Of a DNA stretch of 64,000 bases, positions 42,822 through 51,998 are shown piece by piece; the stretch's first letter is position 1; every line of letters starts with the position of its first letter. The position numbers were made by a program, and so were the translations under genes. The notes below the pieces were generated by a model that was not told where the DNA came from, ran no database searches, and worked only from the letters and a program-made list of their open reading frames with translations. Source of the stretch: Janthinobacterium sp. 61 (GTDB lineage Bacteria; Pseudomonadota; Gammaproteobacteria; Burkholderiales; Burkholderiaceae_D); NCBI RefSeq assembly GCF_002846335.1, contig NZ_PJMQ01000001.1:186001-250000 (forward strand), in the 5' to 3' direction.

Positions 42822-44938
42822 GAGGTAAGACTGTGAAGCGGTTGATTTTTGTCATGGGTTGCGTGCTGGCCGGCCCGGTATTCGCGCAAGCGGTGCTGAC
42901 GCCGGCCCAGGTGCAGGCCGCCTACCGCAGTTCGGAAGCGCAGCTGCTGGACCGCAGTGGCGCCCCGCTGCAATCCTTGCGCGTTGACATGAAGGTGCGG
43001 CGTTTGCCGTGGGTGCCGCTGGCTGAAATCTCCCCCGCCGTGCAGCAGGCCGTGCTGCTGGCGGAAGACCAGCGCTTCATGCGCCATGGCGGCGTGGATG
43101 TGTCCGCGCTGGCCACGGCCGCCTGGGACAATCTGTTTTCAAAAAAGCCCCGGGGCGCCTCGACCATCACCATGCAGCTGGCGGGCCAGCTCGACGCGGA
43201 CTTGCAGGCTCAAGCGGGCGGGCGCAGCCTGCGCCAGAAATGGGACCAGATGCGCGCGGCGCAAGCCATCGAAGACAGCTGGAGCAAGGCGCAGATTTTC
43301 GAGGCTTACCTGAATCTCGTCTCGTTCCGCGGCGAGCTGCAAGGCATCGCGTCCGCCTCGTACAGCCTGTTCGGCAAGGCGCCATCAGGCCTGAACCAGA
43401 CGGATGGCATCATTCTGGCCAGCCTGGTGCGGGCGCCGAATGCGCCGCCGGCCACTGTCACGCGCCGTGCCTGCGCGCTGGCGAAGGAATGGCGCATGGA
43501 CAGCAGCTGCCAGCTGATCGGCCAGCGCGTGCAGACGGCCTTGCAGCGCACGGCCCTGTACGCCGACCTCGCACCGGCGCCGCAGGTGGCGCAGCAGCTG
43601 CTCAAGCAATCGGGCGCCTCCGTGCGTAGCACCCTCGATGGCCCCTTGCAGCGCTTTGCGCAGGAAAATCTGCGCCAGCAGCTGGCGTCCTTGCGCGAGC
43701 GCAATGTCAACGATGGCGCCATCATCGTGCTCGACAACCGCAGCGGAGAAGTCCTTGCGTATGTGGGCAATGCGGGCGGCAGCCATGTCGATGGCGTGAC
43801 GGCTCTGCGCCAGGCCGGTTCCACTTTGAAACCATTCCTGTATGAACTGGCCATCGAGCGCCGGCTGATGACGGCCGCCTCCGTCATGGACGATTCGCCG
43901 CTGGACGTCGCCACGGCGTCCGGCATGTATGCACCGCAAAACTACGACCGCAACTTCAAGGGTTACGTCAGCGCCCGCACCAGCCTGGCCAGTTCGCTCA
44001 ACATTCCCGCCGTGCGCACGGTGCTGCTGACGGGGCAGGACGGCTTCTACAATCGCCTCAAGGAAGTGGGCCTGTCCAGCCTGACGGAACCGGCCGAATA
44101 TTACGGCCCTTCGCTGGCGCTGGGCTCGTCGGAAGTGACCCTGCTGGAACTGGCCAATGCCTACCGCGCGCTGGCGAATGGCGGGCGGTACAGCACTGCC
44201 AGCCTGCAGCCGGGGCAGGCGGGCAAGGATAGGCGCCGCGTGATGGAGCCGGGCGCCGCCTTCATCGTCGGCGATATCCTGGCAGACCGCGCCGCGCGCA
44301 GCATGACCTTTGGCTTGCGCAACGAGCTGGGGACGAATTTCTGGAGCGCCGTCAAGACGGGCACCAGCAAGGACATGCGCGACAACTGGTGCATGGGCTA
44401 CTCGGAACGCTACACGGTGGGCGTGTGGGTGGGCAACTTCGACGGCAAGCCCATGTGGGACGTCTCGGGCGTGACGGGCGCCGCGCCCGTGTGGCGCGAC
44501 GTCATGGACTACCTGCACAAGAACGTCCCCAGCCATGCGCCAAAAGCGCCGCCCGGCGTGCTGCAGCAGATGGTGGCGTACCAGCCCGCGTTGGAAGCGC
44601 CGCGCCGCGAATGGTTCATCGCTGGTACGGAAAGCCCCGTCATCGCCGTGCTGGGCGGCACAGTGAAGCCAGCCGCCATCGTGTATCCGGCCGAGGACAG
44701 CATCCTTGCCATCGACCCCGACATCCCGCCCGCCCTGCAGCGCGTCTTCTTCCAGGCGCAGGGCAGCCATGCCTTGCGCTGGGTGCTCGACGGCAAGGAT
44801 ATGGGCGCCGCTCTTGATAGCATCAGCTGGCGCCCCGTGCCGGGCAAGCACGCACTGGCCCTCGTCGATGATGCCGGCAAGACGGTGGCGCGGGTGGCGT
44901 TCCAGGTGCGGGGGAATGCGCTGAGGCAGTTGCTGTAA
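42818..44938 (+). CDS. pbpC: Penicillin-binding protein 1C
   Basis: A 706-residue bifunctional peptidoglycan synthase. The glycosyltransferase (GT51) motifs EDQRFMRHGGVD (83-94) and GASTITMQLA (113-122) are intact. The transpeptidase motifs are STLK (about 335), SLN (in ASSLNIPAVR) and KTG (in AVKTGTSKDMRDNW). A C-terminal biPBP_C domain ends the protein (PPALQRVFFQAQGSHALRWV). The GTG at 42818 overlaps the macroglobulin stop by four bases; GTG at 42833 with AGAGG upstream is an alternative and would begin at the signal anchor VKRLIFVMGCVLAG. Confidence 0.9.
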   Translation: MRGKTVKRLIFVMGCVLAGPVFAQAVLTPAQVQAAYRSSEAQLLDRSGAPLQSLRVDMKVRRLPWVPLAEISPAVQQAVLLAEDQRFMRHGGVDVSALATAAWDNLFSKKPRGASTITMQLAGQLDADLQAQAGGRSLRQKWDQMRAAQAIEDSWSKAQIFEAYLNLVSFRGELQGIASASYSLFGKAPSGLNQTDGIILASLVRAPNAPPATVTRRACALAKEWRMDSSCQLIGQRVQTALQRTALYADLAPAPQVAQQLLKQSGASVRSTLDGPLQRFAQENLRQQLASLRERNVNDGAIIVLDNRSGEVLAYVGNAGGSHVDGVTALRQAGSTLKPFLYELAIERRLMTAASVMDDSPLDVATASGMYAPQNYDRNFKGYVSARTSLASSLNIPAVRTVLLTGQDGFYNRLKEVGLSSLTEPAEYYGPSLALGSSEVTLLELANAYRALANGGRYSTASLQPGQAGKDRRRVMEPGAAFIVGDILADRAARSMTFGLRNELGTNFWSAVKTGTSKDMRDNWCMGYSERYTVGVWVGNFDGKPMWDVSGVTGAAPVWRDVMDYLHKNVPSHAPKAPPGVLQQMVAYQPALEAPRREWFIAGTESPVIAVLGGTVKPAAIVYPAEDSILAIDPDIPPALQRVFFQAQGSHALRWVLDGKDMGAALDSISWRPVPGKHALALVDDAGKTVARVAFQVRGNALRQLL

Positions 44939-44968
44939 GCAACGAGGGGGGCAATTGAATATTTCCCG

Positions 44969-45346
44969 TCACTTGACGATGGGTAAAGATATCTCCCTGA
45001 CTAGCACTTCAGGGAATGCATTTTTCTTCTTCTTGATATTATCAAAAGCAATCACCCCATTATCTGTCCAGTCCCGTTTCACTCGCTCAAGTACAACAAA
45101 ATGTTGAAATCCCCAATGCAGAATCGATGGGCATATTAAATCCCGCAGTTCATTGACTTCGCAGGAAATGGTTCTGCCCACCATGCCTAGGGCTGCACCT
45201 ATATCTCTCACTTACTTCAAGGTCATACATCTGGAGGAAATTTGATATTTTCATCTCAGAAGCGAAATGTCAATATCGGCTACCATTGCTTTGGAGGTAA
45301 TTGCCAAGAAGGCAAGCCCGCACTCGGATAGTTCTGTTTGACGCAC
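44969..45346 (-). pseudogene. Decayed peptidase C39 domain (bacteriocin leader peptidase)
   Basis: One reading frame on the minus strand contains the parts of a C39 domain in order, broken by two stops. From GTG at 45346 it reads RQTELSECGLAFLAI (catalytic Cys in ECG), then MVADIDISLLR, TGA (45251-45253), KYQISSRCMTLK, TAA (45212-45214), VRDIGAALGMVGRTISCEV, NELRDLICPSILHW and FQHFVVLERV (catalytic His), then VIAFDN. C39 peptidases cut double-glycine leaders and usually form the N terminus of ABC exporters. No transporter follows here, so this is a truncated, dead remnant in AT-rich DNA. Confidence 0.75.
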
Positions 45347-45501
45347 AATAATTACCTTTGCGTATTAGAAATCACTAGTATATTCATGGTTAAATGAGAA
45401 ACTATCAATTGCTGGAAAGTTTTAGATGGTGGGAAAGAACTTTTAAGAGGATTAATAGAAATTTTCTCTTGAACCTTGCAAGTAACTATTTCCCATATGC
45501 A

Positions 45502-45945
45502 TCAAGGTGTCTCGTCACTTGGCAAGTCATTGAATTTTTTATCTCTTGCAATTTTTCCATCATTAGAAATAGTCGCTCTGTAGTTAAATCCAGATGATGG
45601 CACTTTCTTGTTAACTTGGAATCCTCGGTAATCAATGTGCAACCCATTACCACAGGATGTTGCAAAATTGCCAAAATACGATCTGTCCAGAAAGAATTTT
45701 GCCATTTCAGACTTCGATATATCAATTTCAAGATGAATGCCTTGCTTGATGCTGGTAGTTGAATATTTTACGGCCCCATTTTTTTTGTCTATTTCCAATT
45801 TATATATCGAATCTGTGCAGGTTGTTTTGTAAGAAACAATCTCCTCTTTTGCAACTGTGCCGGAAGATATCGTGACAATTTCGCCTGATGACTTTTCACA
45901 AAAAAGAAGTGTCAACCAGAGTATGATCGTTATATATTTTTTCAT
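45502..45945 (-). CDS. Low-GC secreted protein of unknown function
   Basis: A 147-residue protein with signal peptide MKKYITIILWLTLLFCEKSS. The mature part is beta-rich by composition with two Cys (TTCTDSIYKLE and FATSCGNGLHIDY). Codon use is strongly A/T-ending, unlike all flanking genes, which suggests recent transfer. The ribosome binding site is weak. No family recognised. Confidence 0.5.
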   Translation of the reverse strand: MKKYITIILWLTLLFCEKSSGEIVTISSGTVAKEEIVSYKTTCTDSIYKLEIDKKNGAVKYSTTSIKQGIHLEIDISKSEMAKFFLDRSYFGNFATSCGNGLHIDYRGFQVNKKVPSSGFNYRATISNDGKIARDKKFNDLPSDETP

Positions 45946-46886
45946 TTTTAAATATCTTTTTATATTGATGATTATCGGATATCGGTTTCGACATCCGATG
46001 ATGGATTTGTGGATTCAGGGATTTTAAAGTAATTGATCGCAAGAGCACAACTGCGAGCTACGTCATTTTAATTAATTTGCGATTATAGTGTTATTTAATT
46101 GTATTTGCAAAAAATAAAAATAGATTATCTTTATAAAAAAACAGTCTTAATTTATGTTTTTTTGAATTTTATTTTGCAATAATTCATATTTATTACTTGA
46201 TATTGCAAAATCAGCTCATGTTTCCGGAATATTTGGCAGATATTTGCTGCGAATTGGGAAAAGTTTGCATAAATTCGTTCGTTGGATCAAGTTGACGTAC
46301 TTGTGGAATGTCGCGATTCATACTTTTGATCATGCAAACTTGCTGTTCTGCCACTGACATGCACGGAGGCGATTGATGCGGGGGCCGGGATTTTCTGGCG
46401 CATACAACAGCGCTGATTTGACGGAGAACGAAATTACTGTGAAGGGATGGGCTAGGGGCGGGCAGCCTAAATGTGTCAGGTAAGCAGGCAGGCGAGTGAT
46501 AGGCGCTACGGAGGGGGCATCAGCAAACTGAGAAAATTCAACCGGAATATTGTTAGGCTAAGTTGTTCTTATCGATCCTGATGTTTGCCCGGAAGGACAC
46601 TACATTCGTATTGATGCTCTATAAATGGCCGGGTATTTATCTGCCAGTAAAGACATGGCAATTTTGACAGTATTTACGAGAGTTGCTGGGAGCGCAGCAC
46701 CTGAGGAAATTGTCTCCATGGATGGAACGCGGTACGCGATACCTGCATGCTGGCGGACAGTGGCAAGCGGCAAGTGACGCCGTTGACATGCGCAAGCCGT
46801 ATAAGTGCGCACTTGCGTTCGATCGGCAACATGATTTTCTAATAAGCAGTGTGTCACCGATTCGATCTCTATGCTGTCAAAAATAA
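45946..46886. other. AT-rich region with no recognised gene except one tiny frame
   Basis: About 940 bp. The first 350 bp are very AT-rich, with poly-A/T tracts around 46100-46200, and contain no frame with a ribosome binding site. From 46300 the composition rises towards the chromosomal average. The only candidate is the 35-codon frame at 46376. An open minus-strand frame at 46600-46995 runs into the next gene and has no site of its own. Confidence 0.5.
46376..46483 (+). CDS. Possible 35-residue peptide with Gly-Gly
   Basis: ATG at 46376 is preceded by GGAGG at an ideal six-base distance. The product begins MRGPGFSGAYNSADLTENEI and ends KGWARGGQPKCVR. The LTENEI stretch and later Gly-Gly vaguely recall double-glycine leaders, which C39 peptidases process; the spacing does not fit the consensus (E-L-x-x-V-x-G-G) exactly. 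It may be a decayed bacteriocin-like precursor or chance. Confidence 0.2.
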   Translation: MRGPGFSGAYNSADLTENEITVKGWARGGQPKCVR

Positions 46887-47567
46887 TTACGGCGCACTGA
46901 TGATTTTCGTCAATGCGATACGGTAAGCCGGCTGCACATCGCCATCCTGGTCCAGCTTGTCCGTCATGATCACGCCGTAGCCTTGCGCGTACCACACGTA
47001 TTCGCCGCTTTTGCCTTTGCTTTTGCCACCGACGTCACGCAGTTCGAACTTGCAGGCATCGGGGAAGCGGCGCCCCCCAAGCTCCAGGCGTTCCCAGCCC
47101 AGGAAGGTGATGGAGAAATCGCGTTTATCCGTGCGCGTGGAGGTGGTGATTTTGTCGGACAGGCCCGCCAGCGGGTAGTGGGTGCTTGTTTGCGTGTCCG
47201 TGAACTGTACGCGCACTTCCTGGCCGGGGCGCATATTGGCGGGGATGGCCGACTGCGGCGCGTAAACGTTCTTGCTGCGCACGCTGCCGTCTTCATTGTA
47301 ATGGACCGTGCCCGTCAGGAATACCTGGCCGTCGCGGATGTCCTGGTAAGACGTGGCCAGCAGCACGCCGCCGTCGAGGATCAGCTGCGTGCCCTTGAGT
47401 TTCTTGCCCTCGAACAGTTCCTCGACGTTGACTTGGGCGTCGCCATTGTTCTTGCTGAACTTGATGCCCGTGGTCAGCTCCATGCACTCGCCCACCGTGG
47501 GCGCGGCCTGTGCACCTGCGGCGGCCAGCACGCCTGCCGCAATCATCGTTTTCCATGCTGCTTTCAT
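46887..47567 (-). CDS. Secreted protein of unknown function (DUF3108/TapB-like)
   Basis: A 226-residue exported protein: signal KAAWKTMIAAGVLAAAGAQA, then APTVGECMELTTGIKF. The C-terminal GEYVWYAQGYGVIMTDK segment is the conserved 'GYG-V' end seen in DUF3108/TapB-like beta proteins, so a beta-barrel-like periplasmic fold is plausible. I chose the second ATG (47567), which has AAGG at proper distance; ATG at 47573 is too close to that site. Function unknown. Confidence 0.65.
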   Translation of the reverse strand: MKAAWKTMIAAGVLAAAGAQAAPTVGECMELTTGIKFSKNNGDAQVNVEELFEGKKLKGTQLILDGGVLLATSYQDIRDGQVFLTGTVHYNEDGSVRSKNVYAPQSAIPANMRPGQEVRVQFTDTQTSTHYPLAGLSDKITTSTRTDKRDFSITFLGWERLELGGRRFPDACKFELRDVGGKSKGKSGEYVWYAQGYGVIMTDKLDQDGDVQPAYRIALTKIISAP

Positions 47568-47729
47568 TGCCATCCTTGTTATTTTTTAAGGATGTGATGA
47601 TAGCGTGTGGCTACTGTTCATGCGTGCACGATTGCCTTATGCTCGAGCTGCGGGCGGCATCAGGGCCACTTGCGACTGGCATCAGCAGGCCGCGCGTTTC
47701 GCGGCATGGATCGTTGCAGGAGTTAACCC

Positions 47730-48248
47730 ATGACATTACGATTATCGATATTGCTGTCCCTGCTGTACGGCGCGCTCGCGCTGCCAGTCGCGCAGGCGGA
47801 AGATGCACCCTATGCCATGCGCGCCGCTTCGGCGCCTGTGCAAGGCGTGCTGGATCTGGGCTTCATGAATGAGGCACCCAACCGGAAATTCAAGCGGCGC
47901 GTGGACTTGTCCGCCATCACCCGTGCCGACGACCTGGCGGTCGTCAAGGCGGCCATCAATCCTGTCGTGGTTTTTTTCCAGGTAACAGGGGCGGTACGCC
48001 AGCCTGCGCATGCGATACGGATGGTGACGACCCGCAACGGCGAACTGGCCTTGCTCAAGCCTCCGCGTATCGATGACTATAATTATCTTCTTGCGCGCCG
48101 CTTGTGGAACTGGACCGTGCATGACGCACAGACCATCAGCTTGACGGTCGAGTTCGTGGGACTCAGTAATACTCAGCCCCACTATTTCAACACCTATGTC
48201 TTTGTCGAACGCTATGGCACCTGGCTGTTCGACCGTCATGTGCTGTAG
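47730..48248 (+). CDS. Secreted protein of unknown function
   Basis: A 172-residue protein with signal peptide MTLRLSILLSLLYGALALPV cut near AQAED. The mature part (VLDLGFMNEAPNRKFKRRVD, RRLWNWTVHDAQTISLTVEF, YVFVERYGTWLFDRHVL) is not recognised. CAGGAG precedes the ATG by eight bases. Its stop is one base before the convergent gene's stop. Confidence 0.65.
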   Translation: MTLRLSILLSLLYGALALPVAQAEDAPYAMRAASAPVQGVLDLGFMNEAPNRKFKRRVDLSAITRADDLAVVKAAINPVVVFFQVTGAVRQPAHAIRMVTTRNGELALLKPPRIDDYNYLLARRLWNWTVHDAQTISLTVEFVGLSNTQPHYFNTYVFVERYGTWLFDRHVL

Positions 48249-48249
48249 T

Positions 48250-48546
48250 TCAGCGCGTCGTCGCTGGTGGCGATGTGGCCGCTGCGCTGGCTGCCGGGGT
48301 GTCCGGCGTGGCGACGGGCTTGCCGCGGCGGCTGCGCTTGTCCGTGCGCGTTTTGCGGGGCTTGCCGTCGTGCACCAGCTTGCCTTTGTTGTCCAGTTTG
48401 TCGGACTGATCCGATTTCTGTCCCGGATCATTCGGATTGTTGGTGTGGTTGCCCGTCTGGTTGACATTTGTCGTCGACTGGGCTTGTACCCAGGCGCCGC
48501 CGACGGTCATCAGGGTGGCAGCCAGCAAGAGAGCGGCGGTTTTCAT
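48250..48546 (-). CDS. Small secreted low-complexity protein
   Basis: A 98-residue protein with signal peptide MKTAALLLAATLMTVGGAWV (AQA cleavage), then an Asn/Thr-rich stretch (STTNVNQTGNHTNNPNDPGQ), a Lys/Arg-rich block (KPRKTRTDKRSRRGK) and an Ala/Thr/Pro tail. Probably disordered in the periplasm. No family recognised. Confidence 0.55.
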   Translation of the reverse strand: MKTAALLLAATLMTVGGAWVQAQSTTNVNQTGNHTNNPNDPGQKSDQSDKLDNKGKLVHDGKPRKTRTDKRSRRGKPVATPDTPAASAAATSPPATTR

Positions 48547-48651
48547 GGCAGTGTCCTGTGCAAGTGTTGATTCGAGCTGGCATTGTCACACAGGAGTCCG
48601 CCTGCACGGGTAGGACGGCGCCTCATGCTTGTGTCGGTTAGTTGCCAATGA

Positions 48652-49998
48652 TTATCGGAATTGCTCCGTCGAGATATCAAAGCGCTTGAGCTTGTCGTAC
48701 AGGGTTTTCTTTGGGATATTCAGTGCGGCCGCCGCCTCGATGACGTTGCCATTGTGGCGGCGCAAGGCTTCCTCGATGATGGAAATCTCGAAGGTGTCGA
48801 CCTGCTCGGCCAGCGACGCTTCGCGGCAGCCGGCCGGGCTCAGGGTGTCGTCGAGCAAGCCCAGCACGAAGCGGTCGGCCACATTGTGCAGCTCGCGCAC
48901 GTTGCCGGCCCAGCGCTGCGCCATCAGGGACGCGATCAGTTCGCCGCTGACGAGGGCGGCCGGCTGGCCATAGCGCAGCGCCGCCTGCAGCACGAAAAAC
49001 TCGAACAGCAGGGGGATATCCTCGCGCCGGTTGCGCAGCGCCGGCAGGGTCAGGCTGGCCACGTTCAGGCGGTAATACAGGTCGGGGCGGAACTTGCCCT
49101 GTTCCGCCAGCACACTCAAGTCTTCCTTGGCGGCCGCAATCACGCGGAAATTGACGGAAATGAGCTTGTTGGAACCCAGGCGTTCGACTTGCCGTTCCTG
49201 CAGCACGCGCAGCAGTTTCACTTGCAGGGCCAGCGGCATGCTTTCGATTTCGTCCAGGAACAAGGTGCCGCCGTTGGCGTACTCGATCTTGCCGATGCGC
49301 TGGCGTTGCGCGCCCGTAAATGCACCTTCCTCGTGGCCGAACAGTTCCGATTCAAAAATCGATTCGGGCAGCGCGCCGCAGTTGATCGCCACGAAAGGGT
49401 GGTCGCGCCGCTCGCTGAAGTCGTGCAGGCAGCGGGCAATCAGTTCCTTGCCGGTGCCCGTTTCGCCCAGGATGATGATGTCGGCCGACTTCGGCGCCAG
49501 GTTCAGCACCAGCTGGCGCACCTTGGCCATGGCCGCGCTGCGCCCCACGATGCGCGCCTCGATGCCCACCCGCTGCTCGAGCTGGCGGCGCAAGTTCATG
49601 TTTTCCAGCACCAGATGGCGTTTATCGAGCGCGCGCCGGCACACTTCCACCAGCAAGTCGGCGGAAAACGGCTTTTCGATGAAATCGTAGGCGCCACGGC
49701 GCATGGCGCCCACGGCCATCGACACGTCGCCATGACCGGTGACGAGGATGACGGGCAGGCTGGCATCCTGCGCCACGGCGATGTCGAGCAGTTTCAAACC
49801 ATCCATGCCGGGCAGTTTGATATCGCTCAATAAAATGCCCGCAAATTCGGGCACCAGGTAAGGCAGCGCTTCTTCGGCCGTGGCGACGGCCGTCACTTGC
49901 AGCCCTGCCAGTTCCAGCGATTGCCGGGCGCCCTTGCGCACGACGGCATCGTCTTCCACCAGCAGCACTTGCATGCCTTCAAAATTATTCTCGTGCAT
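48652..49998 (-). CDS. Sigma-54-dependent response regulator (DctD-like)
   Basis: A 448-residue NtrC-family activator. The receiver domain (about 8-125) has the acidic pocket VEDD and phospho-acceptor D59 (LLSDIKLPGMDG). The AAA+ domain (145-375) has Walker A GETGTGKE, the sigma-54 contact loop GAFTGA and Walker B GGTLFLDEIES. The C-terminal Fis-type HTH is RHNGNVIEAAAALNIPKKTL. Its start overlaps the stop of the kinase gene by one base (TGATG). It probably activates the sigma-54 promoter at 54854. Confidence 0.9.
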   Translation of the reverse strand: MHENNFEGMQVLLVEDDAVVRKGARQSLELAGLQVTAVATAEEALPYLVPEFAGILLSDIKLPGMDGLKLLDIAVAQDASLPVILVTGHGDVSMAVGAMRRGAYDFIEKPFSADLLVEVCRRALDKRHLVLENMNLRRQLEQRVGIEARIVGRSAAMAKVRQLVLNLAPKSADIIILGETGTGKELIARCLHDFSERRDHPFVAINCGALPESIFESELFGHEEGAFTGAQRQRIGKIEYANGGTLFLDEIESMPLALQVKLLRVLQERQVERLGSNKLISVNFRVIAAAKEDLSVLAEQGKFRPDLYYRLNVASLTLPALRNRREDIPLLFEFFVLQAALRYGQPAALVSGELIASLMAQRWAGNVRELHNVADRFVLGLLDDTLSPAGCREASLAEQVDTFEISIIEEALRRHNGNVIEAAAALNIPKKTLYDKLKRFDISTEQFR

Positions 49999-51884
49999 CA
50001 GATGTGTCCTTCGTCTCTCTCCCCCGGGTCGCAGCTCAGGGTGATGGTAAATTGTGCGCCGCCCCCTTCCTGCGCGCTGCGGTTGCGCACGGCCAGTGCG
50101 CTGCCGGCCGCGCGCAGTATGCCTGCACTGATCGACAATCCCAAGCCCAGCCCGTGTTCCTTGGTGGTATAAAAAGGGTCGAAGATCTTGTCGAGCGAGG
50201 CAAGTGGGATGCCGGGGCCATTATCGGTGATATGCAGCACGGCGAGGTCGCCTTCGCGGCGCACCTGGAACCATATATGCACGGGCTCGCTTTCCGGCAC
50301 GGCATCCATGGCGTTGGTGATCAGGTTGGTAAACACCTGCTCCAGCCCGATGGCGTTGCACAGCACGATGATGTCGTCCTCAAGCCAGCTTTCATGCAGG
50401 GTCAGGCGTTGCGAATGCTTGCGCGTGCGGATTTGCAGCATGGTTTGCGCAAACGCCTGGCGCACGCTGACGGGTTTGCGCGCATCGTCGCTGCGCCGCG
50501 CAAAGCCCTTCAGTTGCGAGGTGACATAGCCGAGGCGCTTGACGAGGTCGGAAATGGTGGACAGATTGTCCAGCGCATCGTCGATGCGACCGCGTGCCAA
50601 AAAGACTTTGGCATTGTCGGAAAAGGTTTGCAGGGCGGCCAGCGGCTGGTTCAGTTCGTGCGTGACGCCGGCCGCCATCTGCCCGATGGCAGCCAGCTTG
50701 CCGCTTTGCACCAGTTCCGCCTGGGCATAGCGCAGGGTCTGTTCAGCCCGCTCGCGTTCGGCCACTTCCGCCTGCAGGCGGCCATTCGCGTGCACCAGGT
50801 CGGCCGTGCGCTGTTCGACCTTGATTTCCAGCTGTTCATAGGCGCGCGCCAGGGTTTGTTGCGCATTGAGCTTGTCGGCGATGCGGCGCCGGCGCTGGCG
50901 CGCATACATCAGGGCCAGCAGCAGCAAGGCCCAGCCCAGCGCGGCGGCCATGGCCGCGTTGCGCGCCGCCTCGTTGACCTGGTCGAGTTCGGCCAGCACG
51001 GTGATTTGCCACTGCAGCGGACCCAGCGAGCGGTTCACGGCCAGGTAGTCGGCGCTGCCGGACAGGGCCGGCGTGTCGCCCGACTGCTGGCGCTCCAGCG
51101 TCATGACGCTGGCGCCGTCGGCGAACTGGCGCAGCACCTTGTGCGGCAAAATGGGCAAGTTTTCCTGCAGGAACTGGCGTTGTTCGCTGATATCGTTCTT
51201 GGCGGCCGGCGACAGGGGCGCCAGGGTCTTGAACTTGAAGGCTTGCGTGGTGGCCAGGATGATCACGCCATTCGCATCCTTGACCCAGATCTGTTCGCCC
51301 GCGCCGGGCGTGCGCCACGATTGCTCTATCCAGTCCAGGTTGACCTTGGCGGCGACGATGCCGATGATGCGCCCGTCGCGCAACACGGGCTGGGAAATGA
51401 AATAGCCAGCCTCGAAGGTGGAGAAGCCGATGCCGTAGAAGCGGCCGATGCCGCCCGCAATGGCGTTCTTGAAATAGGGACGGAAGCCGTAGTTGACGCC
51501 CACGTAGGAACTGCGGTCTTGCCAGTTGCTTGACGCCAGGGTCGTGCCCTTGTCGTCGAGCACGTAGACGGCAAAGGCGCCCGCGCGGCGGTTCATGTCG
51601 ACCAGGTAGGCGTTGATCTGCGTGACTTTGTCGGCGCTGGGCTGCTCCAGCAGCTGCGCCACGGCATCGCTCTGGGCTACGGCCAGGGGCAGAAATTCGT
51701 ATTTGTTGAGGGCGCCGCCGATGGACGCGGCATACAGTTCAGCGCGCGAGTCGAGCGTACGGTGCAATTCATCGAGCTGGCGCTGCTTGACCCAGGCATA
51801 CGACGCCCATGTCAGCATGACCAGTGAACCCACGGCCAGCAGGGGGGCGAGCGCGGGTCTCAGGGGCCATTTGCCGAATGCCAT
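49998..51884 (-). CDS. Sensor histidine kinase (DctB-like)
   Basis: A 628-residue kinase from ATG at 51884 (GGAG upstream). The first membrane helix is near 10-30, followed by a periplasmic Cache/PAS sensor resembling DctB (SSNWQDRSSYVGVNYGFRPY and GYFISQPVLRDG). A second helix at about 305 leads to a coiled coil (QTLARAYEQLEIKVEQRTAD), the H-box GVTHELNQPLAALQTF and the HATPase domain (NLITNAMDAVPES, DNGPGIP, HGLGLGLSISAGI). The sensor type suggests a carboxylate ligand, but no DctA or TRAP transporter is adjacent. Confidence 0.88.
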   Translation of the reverse strand: MAFGKWPLRPALAPLLAVGSLVMLTWASYAWVKQRQLDELHRTLDSRAELYAASIGGALNKYEFLPLAVAQSDAVAQLLEQPSADKVTQINAYLVDMNRRAGAFAVYVLDDKGTTLASSNWQDRSSYVGVNYGFRPYFKNAIAGGIGRFYGIGFSTFEAGYFISQPVLRDGRIIGIVAAKVNLDWIEQSWRTPGAGEQIWVKDANGVIILATTQAFKFKTLAPLSPAAKNDISEQRQFLQENLPILPHKVLRQFADGASVMTLERQQSGDTPALSGSADYLAVNRSLGPLQWQITVLAELDQVNEAARNAAMAAALGWALLLLALMYARQRRRRIADKLNAQQTLARAYEQLEIKVEQRTADLVHANGRLQAEVAERERAEQTLRYAQAELVQSGKLAAIGQMAAGVTHELNQPLAALQTFSDNAKVFLARGRIDDALDNLSTISDLVKRLGYVTSQLKGFARRSDDARKPVSVRQAFAQTMLQIRTRKHSQRLTLHESWLEDDIIVLCNAIGLEQVFTNLITNAMDAVPESEPVHIWFQVRREGDLAVLHITDNGPGIPLASLDKIFDPFYTTKEHGLGLGLSISAGILRAAGSALAVRNRSAQEGGGAQFTITLSCDPGERDEGHI

Positions 51885-51998
51885 GGTGCTCCGTGTGTCG
51901 GGTTGATCTTGCGTGCGCCGCAAAGTAGGAATGGTAGTGTACGGCGGGATTCACCCGAATGGGTGAATCCTGGTTTACGACTGACATGCAAATTTGCA

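Noticed and set aside
46600..46995. A 131-codon minus-strand frame at the edge of the AT-rich island
   Set aside because: It begins inside the 3' end of the DUF3108-like gene in another frame, has no ribosome binding site and no recognisable features.
50004..51533. A 509-codon plus-strand frame opposite the DctB-like kinase
   Set aside because: Shadow frame of the kinase gene; the kinase H-box and ATPase motifs are unambiguous.
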